From: Scylla paramamosain | Taxonomy: Eukaryota; Arthropoda; Malacostraca; Decapoda; Portunidae | Assembly (NCBI RefSeq): GCF_035594125.1 | Contig: NC_087180.1 | Span: forward strand, 13,229,115 to 13,293,114 | Direction: 5' to 3' | Length of the DNA: 64,000 nucleotides | Shown here: positions 24,906-43,842 of the stretch, piece by piece | Layout: each line of letters begins with the position of its first letter | Numbering within the stretch: position 1 is the first letter of the stretch | Translations under genes and position numbers: made by a program | The notes under the pieces: generated by a model | Told to the model about the DNA's origin: nothing | What the model saw: the letters and a program-made list of their open reading frames with translations, nothing else | Database searches by the model: none

Positions 24906-25245
24906 AAATATTTCACTCCTAAAATGAAGGTTTGGATTGAGTTTGTCTCCCCATCATCTCATTCTAGACAATTTTCCTCCTGCTTTCCTTCAGTGTTTCC
25001 CTCACACAAGTTTCCCCCTTCTAATCCTCCCTTCCTTGCTGCGCCTCTCCTTTTCATCACGATGCAATCCTTTTTCCATTTCCTAACGGTAATATCTCGT
25101 CTTCTTTTAATATATTCTAGACTCCATACTCGCTTTCCTTGCTTTTGTGTCCTCTTTTAAATATGCAATGGTGTTTTTTTTCCTCGCTTTTATGTTTGTG
25201 GCTTGTTATGTGCTGTCTTGACTGTAAGAACTGGTGGTGATAGCA
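24902..25245. other. pyrimidine-rich unique DNA
   Basis: C/T-rich plus strand lying between an AG-sense and a TC-sense array; no gene seen. Confidence 0.5.
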
Positions 25246-26950
<1,705 letters not shown>

Positions 26951-27056
26951 GTGTTTTTATTTTTGCTTTTGTTGCTTTTCTTGTTGCTATTATTGTTATT
27001 GTTGTTGCTGTTGTTACTTATGATCATTATTATCATCATCGTCTGCTTTTTTTTAA

Positions 27057-27116
<60 letters not shown>

Positions 27117-27140
27117 TGTGTTTGTGTGTGTGTGAGAGAG
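26951..27140. repeat. TTG-rich tract then (GT)28
   Basis: TTGTTG/CTTTTG words at 26955-27017, a short ATC patch, then a perfect GT array (27060-27115) with an imperfect tail to GAGAGAG at 27140. Confidence 0.93.
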
Positions 27141-27894
27141 TTGGCGTGCATGTTGTTTTGCCTCGGTAGAAATCAAAGCAGTGACCTCTCTCTTAATTGG
27201 ATGCTTTTATCAGCGTCCATCGTCAGGTGTCGCTTCTATTTCGAACCTTTGCGACCAAGGGGTCTCGGGTGTGCGCGTTCAGATATTGCGAATCATATTT
27301 ATTTTTCCGAGGGGTGAAGAGGTGCGGTATTCTCACTCTGCTAGAGCATTAACATACCTAGTTTTCTAATGTAACGCGATAGAATACCTTACTTTTTTCT
27401 TTTATAATTTTGGGAAAGAAAATGAAGACTCGCTCCCGTTAGCATCGTCCTTCTATATAATTCATAATTCAAACTGTATCGGTGTCCATAAATATATGAT
27501 TTACGTGCGGGACTAAGCCAGGTATTGGTTATTGTTTTCATCAGTCTCCCTCTGGGCAACGGTTCAGTCCTGCAGTATTGAAACTCTTACCGTCGCCGCT
27601 CCCGTCACTGCCAGACTGTCTTGGTGTCATGATAAAAGTCGTTATTATTTCCATTTATTTACTTATTTTACTTAAAGGACCAAGGATACATCCAAGGATG
27701 CCGAAAAGAAACTGTAGTAAACTGTAGAGGGACAGGCCACGCACATCTACTCCTTGCGTAACTTATGTGTGGAGTGCAGCTTATTGTCATGGCCATCGCT
27801 CCCCCTGATGGCGTGGCAGTTGCTGGTCGTGTTCTCCAGTTTAGGAGACCAACGTGAGCGATACCTATTCCGGTGCGTGGGGAAGAGGGAACAT

Positions 27895-27899
<5 letters not shown>
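27141..27899. other. unique DNA
   Basis: Mixed composition, no repeats and no supported gene. Confidence 0.5.

Positions 27900-27966
<67 letters not shown>
27900..27966. repeat. (TC)33 microsatellite
   Basis: Perfect array. Confidence 0.98.
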
Positions 27967-27968
<2 letters not shown>

Positions 27969-28573
27969 GGTGGAGGAGATGCGTCTCTCCCCGGGACGTG
28001 CGGTACCTGTTTGAGGAAGGTCCGGTCTCTCCGTTATCTGTAGAAAGTCCCTTATCTCGCCTAATCTAAATGAAGTGGTATTTTTAGCATTAAGTGTCTG
28101 TCATGTGATATTATTTTATACTATCTTTCAGAATTTTGTTGCAGTATAACATTTTCCTCCTGAAACTGAAGACTTTAAATGAATTAAGTTTCTTGACTGT
28201 TTCCTCGTCACAGCAAATTATGTGACTTTAAGGAACTACATTGACTTTGTGCTGCACGTGCTTTGGCGTTCTGACATTATGCGGCAACAGGCACCGAGCC
28301 TTACAAAACAATAATTATTCGTGTCACTGGACTGAAACCCTCCAGTGAAAGTGATGACATCCGTCAGATCTGTTTGTTTCCGAAAACAGTGACTAATGGA
28401 ATGACGCATGGCGACAGACATGTGCAGGTGTGTACGTGTCTGCAAGGTTGTGACGCGTGCAGCCTCCCCACATCCTTGTCTCGCATACACATACAACAAA
28501 CAAGTGTCTTTCCGAAACAACAGCGATTTCATTCATTAATCTTTATAGCACTACGAACACTGTTATCCTGTCT

Positions 28574-28576
<3 letters not shown>
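27967..28576. other. unique DNA
   Basis: Mixed composition. The 98-codon frames at 28236-28532 (minus) and 28374-28670 (plus) overlap on opposite strands, and neither has recognisable features. Confidence 0.5.
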
Positions 28577-28665
<89 letters not shown>

Positions 28666-28830
28666 TGTGAGAGTGAGTGAGTGTGTGAGTGTGTGAGTGT
28701 GAGTGAGTGTGAGTGAGTGAGTGAGTGAGTGAGTGAGTGAATGAGCCAGCCAACCAGCCAGCCAGCCAGCCAGCGTGCTTGCGTGCGTGCGTGCGTGCAT
28801 GGGAGGAGTGAGGGCGTGCGTGCGTCCGTC
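28577..28830. repeat. AG / GAGT / CCAG / GCGT compound
   Basis: (GA)43 to 28663, then GTGAG-type units resolving into (GAGT)n (about 28706-28740), then (CCAG)n (28745-28773), then (GCGT)n (28777-28798) and a shorter GCGT recurrence near 28815. Neighbouring motifs mostly differ by one substitution. Confidence 0.93.
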
Positions 28831-28971
28831 CTTGTCTTGCCAGTCACTATTCACCAAGAGCTCGTTAAAACTCAACAACCTCAGTTTTCTCACCAAACTA
28901 CTCCCGCGTCTACAATAATAATTTCGATCAAGGTCACGGGCATGCGCACTGGTCTTGCCTCTTGATTCTCT

Positions 28972-29511
28972 TTGATGGCTTGTTGTTCCGTCTCATTCCC
29001 TCACCTCGCAGCGAAACACGACGCCTCCACTCACGTCGCCTTGATCGTGCTTGTTAGCCTCGCCGACGCACCGATCTCACTGAAGGAGAGTAATGGAACG
29101 GCAGCGAAGGATTCCAGGATATCATTATTGCCGCTAAACGTGTGGAATGTGTCGTCTTGTTATCCAATGCCACTAACGCTCCAAACATTTCAGTCGGTGG
29201 AAAAAACAGGGATCAGCTCGAGAAGTTTTGCCTGGTTGTTTTTCACTGTCACGTTGCCTTGCTGGACGAGGCTTGTGCCGTCGAAGTTTTCCTTTCCTCA
29301 CTTGCCGAGGACGTGCGAGATTTATATTCTTGTTACTTGTCGCCACTCACGCTCCAGATCCCTCGTGTCGGAGCAAGACCCGCGCTTAGCAGGACAGGTT
29401 TTCCAGTTTCGGTGTTGTGATTTTCCGCTGCCGTGCTGCGTTCCCTGGGCGGCAGCTCTCAGCGATGAAAATGAAGTCCTCCTCTCAGGTATTCCCACAC
29501 GACGTGAATAA
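28972..29511 (+). other. 179-codon open frame, doubtful; diverged repeat
   Basis: This is the longest open frame in the window not built on simple repeats. It begins MMACCSVSFPH and I recognise no domain. A second plus frame (after a stop at 29091, to 29420) is open over the same DNA and reads LEKFCLVVFHCHVALLDEAC. A chance frame of this length is expected about once in 64 kb. The DNA carries a diverged ~172-bp tandem duplication: TCTTGTTATCCAATGCCACT near 29155 matches TCTTGTTACTTGTCGCCACT near 29327, with similarity running both ways. That could keep frames open without coding. The G/C content is higher than that of neighbouring DNA. Confidence 0.2.
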
Positions 29512-30239
29512 TTGAGAGTAAGTCACAACTGAAGTATTACGATAGAAGATCCGCTTAGTTGACGTGCACCTGTCTTCCGGTGAGGTTTAGCACTAAATCT
29601 GTGAAGCCAGTTTGTAGCGCATGATAGACTCTGACCTTTACGTGTTTCATAATTGTATACACTTGTGCCTAAGGTGTCTTCGTGAATTGGAAGTTTCATG
29701 TAATCTCACTTTTGTTCGTCTGACCAACTGGAATAATTTAATGCCAACTGGAGGTCAAGTGAGAGACTTCCTGCCACTCAACGTTGCTCGAGGCACCAAG
29801 AAAATAGCTTATATAACCAAATGCCACAATTATTGAACACGCCCTTGACACAAGAACTCCTTTCACAACACTCCTTTAAAATGCAATGAGAGTAAGAAGT
29901 AGCTCAAGGAGTGGCACGGAATAAAGAGCCTCGTTAAGAAGGATGAAAGAGTTATTGAGGTTACCACCAAGTTAACGCAAGTCGGCATTCAATTAGGTTT
30001 ATCAGAGCGGTGGTGAAGCCTTCGGGGCCTCCACGTGATTCCCTGAGAGACCTTCGTACCGCCGTGTGCAGCTGGGAGCGGGAGAGGAAAGAAGCGAAGG
30101 ATGAGAGGACAAAGGAAAACAAATGAAGAACAAATCAGCAGTAGGCATATTGGTCCTTCAACTGTCTGTGATACTTGTTACCGAGTGTTAGTAAGGGACG
30201 CAGGCTAGTGAAGGTGAAGGCTCCTCCCCACCTACTGTT
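29512..30239. other. unique DNA
   Basis: Mixed composition, no repeats, no supported gene. Confidence 0.5.
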
Positions 30240-30680
30240 TCCTTCATCTTTGTCAAACAGGAATGTAAGATGAGGACAAGGAGGAAGAGAAGGAGGAAGA
30301 GGATAAAGTAAAAGACCTAGGATTGGATGACAGAGAGGAAAGATAAGCAGGGGAAAGTGGAGGAGGAGGAGGATGAGGATGAAGATAAGGGAGGGAGAAG
30401 ACGAGAACGGCGAAGAAGAAGAGGAGGAAGAAGAAGAGCTGTCACTGATTGTTTGAGATTGATATGTAAAAATTAATTGGAAAAAAATCTCGAAACTATT
30501 TGTGAAAGATACTGAAGAACATGAGGTTAAACACAACGACCGAGAAGGAGAAAAAGAGAAAGAAGAGAAGGGGAAGGAATTGAAGGAGAAATAAAAAAAA
30601 ATAAAAAAAGACATAAAACAGAGAAACAAGAAGATGAGGAAGAAGAAGAGGAAGAAGAGGAGGAGCATTGGAAAGCAGTT
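30240..30680. repeat. polypurine block
   Basis: GGA, GAA and GAGGAA words with A runs. The 182-codon minus frame over it is Phe/Ser-rich and reflects the purine bias. Confidence 0.8.
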
Positions 30681-30806
30681 CAATTATTGTTAATTTTGTG
30701 TATGTAAAAGTGCCGTGTGAGCGTCAGGTGTTTTGTTTTGCCTTGCTAAATAGATGCACTTCAGATTTGCAAGAATAATATACAGCTTTCCTCCTGCAAG
30801 CTCCCT

Positions 30807-30807
<1 letters not shown>

Positions 30808-30880
<73 letters not shown>
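30808..30880. repeat. (AC)36 microsatellite
   Basis: Perfect array. Confidence 0.98.
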
Positions 30881-30883
<3 letters not shown>

Positions 30884-30993
30884 CAATAAGCATAAGTTTT
30901 AATATTTCTGAGTATTAGCTAAGTTACCACTTTTGAATCGTCCGAGGATCTTGAAATTTATATTTTGAAGTTAACGTTGCGATATCTTAAATC

Positions 30994-31164
<171 letters not shown>

Positions 31165-31700
31165 ACACACAATGTACACAAACGAAAGACAAGAGAAACG
31201 TCCCAAGATACACTTCAGGCTCTCTTAGGAAACTCTGAGCAAAAAAGCAATCTCTTATATAATTTTAACGATCAATGGACAACCTCTTCAGGCAAGTGAC
31301 GAAGAGGAAGAGTAGGAAGAAGACGAAGAGGTGGAAAAAACAGGAAAAGAAGTGGACGAATAAGGGAGAATAATAAGCACGGAATTTAAAGGAGTCAGGA
31401 GGCTAAGGATTGGACTAGATAAGGCATAATAGGACAGGAAAACGGAGGAGGAGGAGGAGGAGAAGGGAATTCGTAAAAGGTAGGAGGAGGGCAAGAGAAA
31501 GTAGGGAGAAATTCTGAAGAGTAAGGCGCGGAATCTCTAGTATGAGAGAGGGAAGGGAGTGTGAGGGAGGGGAGTACAAGAGGTTTTTGAAAAGGAGATG
31601 AAGGGGAGATGAAGGAGCGATATAAGGAGAGAAGCTTCTTCAGGAGGATGACTTAGACGGAGGGCGGCGCTGGAGGGGTGGATATAAATATTTCATGAAG
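31165..31700. repeat. purine-rich region with G4 motif
   Basis: Mostly A and G from 31290. At 31550-31572 four G runs separated by 2, 7 and 1 bases fit a canonical G-quadruplex. Confidence 0.65.
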
Positions 31701-33200
<1,500 letters not shown>

Positions 33201-33209
33201 TCCTGCTGT

Positions 33210-33400
33210 ATGACGAGGACGAGGAGGAGGAGGAGGAGTAGTAGGAGGAGGAAGAGGTGGAATAGTGTTAACCGGAAGGAAGCATGTGTAGCCGTGAGAG
33301 TAAAGGTAGGAAGAGGAGGAGCAGGAGGAAGAATGTGTTAATGTTATGAAGAAACAGAGAAAGAAAGAGGAAAAAGAGCTGGAGAGGGAGAGCATCCGTG
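33210..33400. repeat. GGA/GAA polypurine tract
   Basis: GAGGAG and GGAAGA words with a core of seven or so GAG triplets at 33216-33237. Confidence 0.8.
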
Positions 33401-33976
33401 CGTTTCATAAAAAAATCAGGTGACCTCGATTTACCCTTGGCATTATTAAGATCTGGAGCGTGAGGCTGTGAGGGAAATTAAGAAGTGCACGTGTGTGCGT
33501 GCGTGTGTGTGCTTGTGGGTGTGCTCTTGAAAGCCTAGTGTGAAAGAAGATAAAATTAAACCCACGTGGCATTCTTGGAAATCCAGAAATAATTACTAGC
33601 GGAATTAATACGAAGGTAAAAGACCACGTGGCGGCGGTGACCTGAGATACACACCACCACGCAGAGCAATTCCCAGAAGACCTCCGTGATTAGTGACCTG
33701 ATTTTATGTAAACCCCTTCACTTCACTTCACCTTGCTCCTAAATAACCCCCAACCAGTCACGTGTACGCAATCCTGCTACGCGTACCTTCTTCCTTCTAC
33801 TACTGCGTCTACATCTTTTCCTCCGTGAGTTTATCTATTCCTTGCGTGTCTATTGGTAAGTCTAATCCCGGCATCCCCATCACGACACGATTGACACTTA
33901 AATTGAGACGCTTAAAAGAATTTCGCGTCTAATTAAATAACTTTCTGACGTTTAATGAATAGGGTGAAGATGATGA
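33401..33976. other. unique DNA
   Basis: A short GTGCGTGTGTG patch at 33490-33515, otherwise non-repetitive; no gene seen. Confidence 0.5.
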
Positions 33977-34064
33977 GATGGAGGAGGAGGAGGAGGAGGA
34001 GGAGGAGGAGGAAGAGGAGGAGGAGGAGGAGGAGGAGGAGGAGGAGGAGGAGGAGGAGGAGGAG
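33977..34064. repeat. (GGA)28 microsatellite
   Basis: GGA array with one GAA interruption near 34012. One frame gives poly-Arg. GGA repeats are known to fold into stacked tetrad:heptad G-quadruplexes. Confidence 0.96.
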
Positions 34065-34107
34065 AAGGGGAGGAAGGGAGGGTCCGTCATGTGATGAGGG
34101 AACGAAG

Positions 34108-34217
<110 letters not shown>

Positions 34218-34340
34218 GAGGTGAGGAAGGAGAGGATAGATGGAGGAACTGGGGATGCGAGAGACGATGCATCAAGTGGGATCTGTCGAGACTGCTGGCT
34301 TTGTCCTCCTGGTTTATATGTAAATTAGTAGACTTGAGGG

Positions 34341-36070
<1,730 letters not shown>

Positions 36071-36097
36071 TTATTATTATTATTATTATTATTATTA

Positions 36098-36157
<60 letters not shown>

Positions 36158-36440
36158 GTATTATTATCTCATAACCGTAACTGCTCTTCTTGTGGCAGTA
36201 ATAGTTGTAGTTGCAGCCCTAGCAGCAGCGGCAGTAGTATTAGTAGTAATAATAATAGTAGTAGTAGTAGTAGTAGTAGTAACTGTTGTGTTGTTGTTTT
36301 TGCTACTGCTACTGCTGTTTCTGCTGTTGTTGTTGCGCTGATGCTGGTGTTGTTATTACTGCTGTTGGTGCTGTTATTGCTGCTTCTGTTGGTAGTGGTG
36401 GTGGTCGTGGCAGTGCTGGTGGTGGTGGTAATACTGTTAT
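36071..36440. repeat. trinucleotide mosaic
   Basis: An ATT array of about 33 units with GTT and AGT interruptions (36071-36166), then AGT repeats (about 36235-36280), then CTG/GTT/GGT triplets to 36440. All are related by single substitutions. Confidence 0.92.
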
Positions 36441-36600
36441 TGTCGTAGGTGTTGGCGTCACACTGCACAAAAACACAACGCCAGCTCTGTGCTCTGCTCC
36501 CCGGGTTTCCGTTTTGTTTTACTCACTGCTGTCTCTCATCGACCGTGAAAACAGCATTATGTAAAGAGGCCAAACGCGCGTGTGGCAGTGCAGGTGTTTA

Positions 36601-36633
36601 GGGGACGCTGGGGGCTTAATGGGGGGGGTGGGG
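36601..36633 (+). other. predicted G-quadruplex motif
   Basis: Four G runs of 4, 5, 8 and 4 bases separated by 5, 6 and 1 bases. It lies 40 bases before a GT array. Confidence 0.65.
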
Positions 36634-36673
36634 TAATTTCAGGTGCCCCATTAAATCCTGTTGATGTTGTCTG

Positions 36674-36871
36674 CTGTGTGTGTGTGTGTGTGTGTGTGTG
36701 TTGGTGGTTATGTTTGCTTTTTTTTCCGTTTGGTGTATTGTTTCATGATTTTTTTGGTGTGTGTCCATGTTTTGTTTGTTATCAGATACATAAAGCATCA
36801 ACTTTGATATCCATATACATGAGTACACACAGCGGGCGAGGCGTGTACTCATGGAAATGTGTGTCTGTGTC

Positions 36872-36924
<53 letters not shown>

Positions 36925-36967
36925 CAGTCGTACATGAATATGTGAGTTTCCTATCAATGTGCTTATG

Positions 36968-37031
<64 letters not shown>
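36674..37031. repeat. three (GT)n arrays
   Basis: Perfect or nearly perfect GT arrays at 36674-36702, 36873-36922 and 36970-37031, separated by unique DNA of 170 and 47 bases. Poly-Cys/Val open frames here are artefacts. Confidence 0.97.
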
Positions 37032-37033
<2 letters not shown>

Positions 37034-37189
37034 GTTTCTCTGCATGTATGTTTATCTTGTTGCTTGTACCCTCGTGTTTACATAATTTTTATATGGATTT
37101 ATGTATGCGTATGTGAGTATGCATGAATGTATGAATCAGTATATGTGTGCAGGTAGATGTATGTATTTAAGTAATTCTATGGATATGTA

Positions 37190-38476
<1,287 letters not shown>

Positions 38477-38530
38477 TGGTGGCGGTGGTGGCGGTAATGG
38501 TGGTAATGGTGGTGGTGGTGGATGGTGGAG
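38477..38530. repeat. imperfect (GGT)n
   Basis: GGT/GGC triplets with two AAT interruptions; poly-Gly or poly-Pro in translation. Confidence 0.92.
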
Positions 38531-38599
38531 GAGCGAGTTGATTACAGTCAAGATATATTCCATGAAATTGCATTCAGTGGATTCATGCAGAAGTATGGG

Positions 38600-38605
38600 C
38601 GCACG

Positions 38606-38652
<47 letters not shown>
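38600..38652. repeat. (AC)n with GCAC start
   Basis: GCACGCACGC leads into a perfect AC array. Confidence 0.97.
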
Positions 38653-38654
<2 letters not shown>

Positions 38655-38952
38655 GAGAGCTATACACGCGCAGATGAGAACATTAAACTCTACTAAATCA
38701 TGGCAAAAGAGAAGCAAATATAGAAAATAAACAGACAATACCACCACTAAAACAACAATTATCCTTAAAAACAACAGCAATAACAAACATACAAACGGAT
38801 TTGACGATCTTTTGAATAATGTAAACCGTTCACATTTTCACCCAGAGCAATTTATTACACGAGGGAGACGAGAGGTAAGGTCAGATGGGGAATGATCGGA
38901 GGGGGAGGGAATCATTTTGAAACCAATCGGCAAATTAAAGCTTTTTATCTCT

Positions 38953-39013
38953 CTTTTTTTTTCCAGTTTGCAGGTGAATTTTTTTTTTCCAGGTTGCAGG
39001 TGACGAACAGGTG
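38953..39013 (+). repeat. 27-bp duplication, T-tract/CAGGTG
   Basis: A T run followed by TTCCAGTTTGCAGGTGA is repeated 27 bases later as a T run and TTCCAGGTTGCAGGTGA. CAGGTG appears at 38971, 38997 and 39008. Each copy resembles a 3' splice acceptor (polypyrimidine then CAG) and carries E-box words, but no exon follows that I can support. Confidence 0.7.
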
Positions 39014-39131
39014 TAAAATAGGTGTAATATCTGACGGTGTGTTGCGCTGGCTGGCATTTACATTTACCTGTCACTCAACACATGCCTACGTGGATTTGCG
39101 TGTGCTCCAGAGAAAGCTGTGCATGTTTACC

Positions 39132-39134
<3 letters not shown>

Positions 39135-39182
<48 letters not shown>
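39135..39182. repeat. (TG)24 microsatellite
   Basis: Perfect array. Confidence 0.97.
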
Positions 39183-39183
<1 letters not shown>

Positions 39184-39301
39184 ACATGATTGCAGTGTAT
39201 TGTTCGGTGTTGTGTTGCTATTTTCGATGAGATTGTTATTTGTGTTTGTGATTCGGTCATAAATTGAGGTTCATATCGTTCATGCAATTCGTTGAGCTTC
39301 A

Positions 39302-39400
39302 TTTGTTTGTTTGTTTGTTTGTTTGTGTGTGTATGTGTGTGTGTGTGTGTGTGTGTGTATGTATATATGTATGTGCGTGTGTGCGTGTGCGTGTTCTCTG
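39302..39400. repeat. (TTTG)6 into (GT)n
   Basis: TTTG tetramers pass into GT with one GTAT interruption, then TATG and GCGTGT words. Confidence 0.93.
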
Positions 39401-39519
39401 ATTCATTGCGACCCAACACCAAGAGCAACAAAAGCGTCCAGAACAATAAGATCAACAAAGAAAATATTACTTCCTATTACTTCCTCGGCTTCTACTGCTG
39501 CTCCCTTCCTTACCAGTAT

Positions 39520-39605
39520 TACCACCACTACCACCACCACCACCTCAACTACTGCTGTTACTATTTTGCTTCTACTGCTACTGCTATTACTACTACTACT
39601 ATTAT

Positions 39606-39674
<69 letters not shown>

Positions 39675-39680
39675 CACCAT

Positions 39681-39713
<33 letters not shown>

Positions 39714-39835
39714 ATCAATAACAACAACTACTACTACATTAACAAGAATAATAATAATGACGACACTAACAGTAAATTAAGAACTCAACAACAGCAGCAG
39801 CAACAGCGGCAGCAGTAGCAACAGCAACAATAGCC
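39520..39835. repeat. ACC/ACT/CAA trinucleotide mosaic
   Basis: ACC patch, mixed triplets, a long ACT array (about 39583-39664), a short ACC array (39665-39678), ACT again to 39713, then AAC, AAT and CAG triplets to 39830. Long Thr/Leu frames here are artefacts. Confidence 0.93.
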
Positions 39836-40029
39836 TTTAATAGAGGCCCTTAAGGGAGGAAACCTCTACTAGAAATCTTGGGACGTTGAAAAATAATCTT
39901 GGATCCGCATAAATATCCAAACTCGCCCCAAAACCTAATCAGTTGTTCTCTGGCTCGGGGCCAACCTTTCCACAAAATTCCATTGAATTTCGTTGATTAC
40001 TTTTTTTCAGATAATCTCCAGACATACAA

Positions 40030-40100
40030 AGACAGATGGACGGACGGACAGACACAGACAGACAGACGGACAGACAGACAGACAGACGGACAGAGAGCCG
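40030..40100. repeat. (GACA)n with GGAC variants
   Basis: About 17 tetranucleotide units, several changed to GACG. Confidence 0.93.
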
Positions 40101-42424
40101 GACAAACAGGAGCGAACGTGTACGTCTCCAGGGAAAGAACAAAGTAGTAAGAGTACTGTGTTTGTTAGCTGGACATTGTATCGTCCCTTCATTTGTTCTC
40201 ATTTCAAACAATTTTTCATTTTCTCTTACCCTTTTTTCAACCAAGTCTCATGAGGGACGAATTTCTATGAAAATCAATGAATATTTATGAATATTTATGG
40301 AGCGTTGCCTTGCTGATAATTGCGCGGGGAGGCTGAGCGACGCGGGGCAAAAACATTGCCATTGTTCTTCGTCTGAAATAATGAATATCAGAGACATACT
40401 AGTTCCGGAAAGCGCAGCAGTACCGCGAGGCTGGAAATCCTCTCTCCCATCTGTGTAATCAATCGTGTACGTAAACATGAACGTTTTTTGTCACTAGGGG
40501 ACGAGGGTGGAGAGAAGGGTGACTAATGCCAGTACTTGTTATTTGCTTAAGTGATGAATGTTTCGTGCCGTTGGGAAGTGCCTTGGCCTGTGTCCCTAAT
40601 CCCCTTCATGTCCTGTCCTGGGAGGGAGAGACTCAACGGACGGCAGACATGAGTGTAGAAGACTGTGTATGCTGAATGACGACGGGAGTGAAGGGGCGTT
40701 GTTTGCACCACGAGGGAACACCTACTGGAAAAAGATTGCTCGGGTGCTTTCTATTATTTTGAGTTTCCATGGAGCTGGGTACACTCGCGTACATAAGTGA
40801 GAAAAAGTACCCTGGGAATGTGATGTAATTACGAAATTGAGACGTGGCTGCAGGGTGCGAATGTTATTTGTAGTCAGTGTTTATACGATAATACTTTGGA
40901 CTCGTGTTCAGGAAAATGCGAGGCAAGTTATTATTTTATGTATTATCGTGTGCGTAAAGTGAGTTGTGCTTGCGTGTGCTGGAGCTGGAAGCTGGCCAGG
41001 GAGACTAGATTAATATTTCTTAAAACATAGGTATAATTGGTTGTTTTTAGCCTTGTTATGCTTTAGTGTCACCGATTTTCCTTATCATAATTTTTGTTTC
41101 TGTTCGTTACTGTGTCTCGTATTATCTGATATTTCATAAATTACCTTATCACATATATTTCAAACCTTCATTTAATTTCACAGCCGTAAAAAGATTACTT
41201 TGTGTTATAAACAACAATGAGATTATCTTAGACTTGCGTTTTAATATCAGGCAAAGGAAAGGATGTATGAAAAAATGTCATGTAAATGAACATATGTATA
41301 TGAAAGTAACTTATTCAGCGTGCTTAAACTTTCCTTTGTTACATTTTTTTCCAGTAACTCGTGAACACATCGAATCTCAACTTGCACACAACTCACACAC
41401 AAATCTCTCTCACACAGGTTGGCGCTGGACTGGAACGCAGGCAGGAAAAACAACACACACCGAGGGAGAGCTAAGTAAGTAAACACCAAGAACAATATCA
41501 CGTTTTCCTTCTCTTAATTGTCACCGTAGCTTTCGTGTTTTGCTGTAGCGCCTGGGAAAGAAAGTGGAAAGTGGAGGGATGTGGAGCACTGCATCCATTT
41601 CTCTCGGGTCACTACACTACTCGAGGGATGAATGGACTCGCCCCGTCCTTTCCCAGAGGTTGATTTTAGTGCGGGGTTGGCTCGGGGTGAAGCGAGATGC
41701 GGGTTTGGCCAGGAAATGGGGCTGGAAATGCCGACTGAAACTGCCAACTGGGACCTGTATAGATAACGGGAATGGAACCCCTAAAAAATTCATCTCGAAT
41801 AATATCCCAGTCTTGAAAAATGCGTCTGAAAAAGGTGTAAGTCTAAACCGTGATGAATCGTGGTTTGAGGAGGGTGCGGAGGTGATAAATGGGAGTGAAA
41901 GTGGCTCACCGGACGAAGAATTGGGTTGTAAATGACCTTAAATCGTGGAGCAGGGAAGAAAAAATGGTGACAGTGAGGAATTACAACTTGGAATAGGTAC
42001 CATGAGGGAAGGTGGGAAGGATAACCGTCACTTAAAACGTCGCTGTTGTATCGGACTGAAATGAAACGTGCTTGTACTTGAGCTAGATGTTGGGGAACGT
42101 GCCTAGCGGGGAGAACTGGCTCTGGGAATAGTGGGCGAAGGCATCACTGGGGACTGAGAAGCAAGTGAGGCTGGGAACGTGCGGAGTGGCTGCAGGCATA
42201 TCGCGAGGGAGGTTGGTCAGGTCAGTGTGAAAGGGAGGAATATCACGAGCCTGTGGAGCATAATTCTGTTTTAGAGAGACGATGCACGAAGATGAGGATG
42301 TGAAGGTGGAGAAAGGAACCCGGATGAAGTATTATATAAGAAAGAGAGAGAGACCCGATAAGACGATAAGAAGGAAAATAAACAGAGGAAAATAGAATAA
42401 AGAGGACAACAGGAAAAAAAGAGA

Positions 42425-42427
<3 letters not shown>
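40101..42427. other. unique island of 2.3 kb
   Basis: One of the longest array-free stretches. Frames at 41066-41482 (138 codons) and 41564-41935 (123 codons) on the plus strand are not simple-repeat products, but show no domain, signal peptide or codon pattern I can defend. The 42000-42420 part is purine-rich. Confidence 0.5.

Positions 42428-42517
<90 letters not shown>
42428..42517. repeat. (AG)45 microsatellite
   Basis: Perfect array. Confidence 0.98.
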
Positions 42518-43433
<916 letters not shown>

Positions 43434-43507
43434 AACGGGAGGCGGTGAAGGTGAGGGGAGCGTTGAGGAGGTATTGACTTGGGCGGCGCAGGCTTGTGGT
43501 TAGGTAA

Positions 43508-43583
43508 GGGGCGGCGTGCGGGGTGGGGTAGTGATGGGGAGATGGGAAGGGCGGGGCAAGATGGGCTGGGGTGAGGGGAAGGG
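43508..43583 (+). other. G-quadruplex-prone cluster
   Basis: About eleven G runs of three or four bases in 76 bases, almost all separated by 1-7 bases, so several alternative G-quadruplexes are possible. The complement would be C-rich and i-motif-prone. It follows an AG array by 80 bases. Confidence 0.7.
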
Positions 43584-43842
43584 CGTTATGAGGGACGCTA
43601 GGGACCACTTTGGCCTCCTCCTCCTCATACTTACTTTGAATTATTACCTGGAGGAGAAGGCAGCGAAGTGATAGTACCTCAGGAACCACATGGATTAAAG
43701 TATTTTGTGAAGGTACTGCTGTCTATAACCCAATTTTGTTCCCAGCCATGTTTATTGAAGGAAAGAATGTACAGTCACAGTCAAATAACAATATAATCAC
43801 ACACTCAATTTAACTGTTTAGCGTTTTTTCAGTCATAAATTC
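43584..43842. other. unique spacer
   Basis: Changes from G-rich to A/T-rich at about 43690; no gene seen. Confidence 0.5.
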
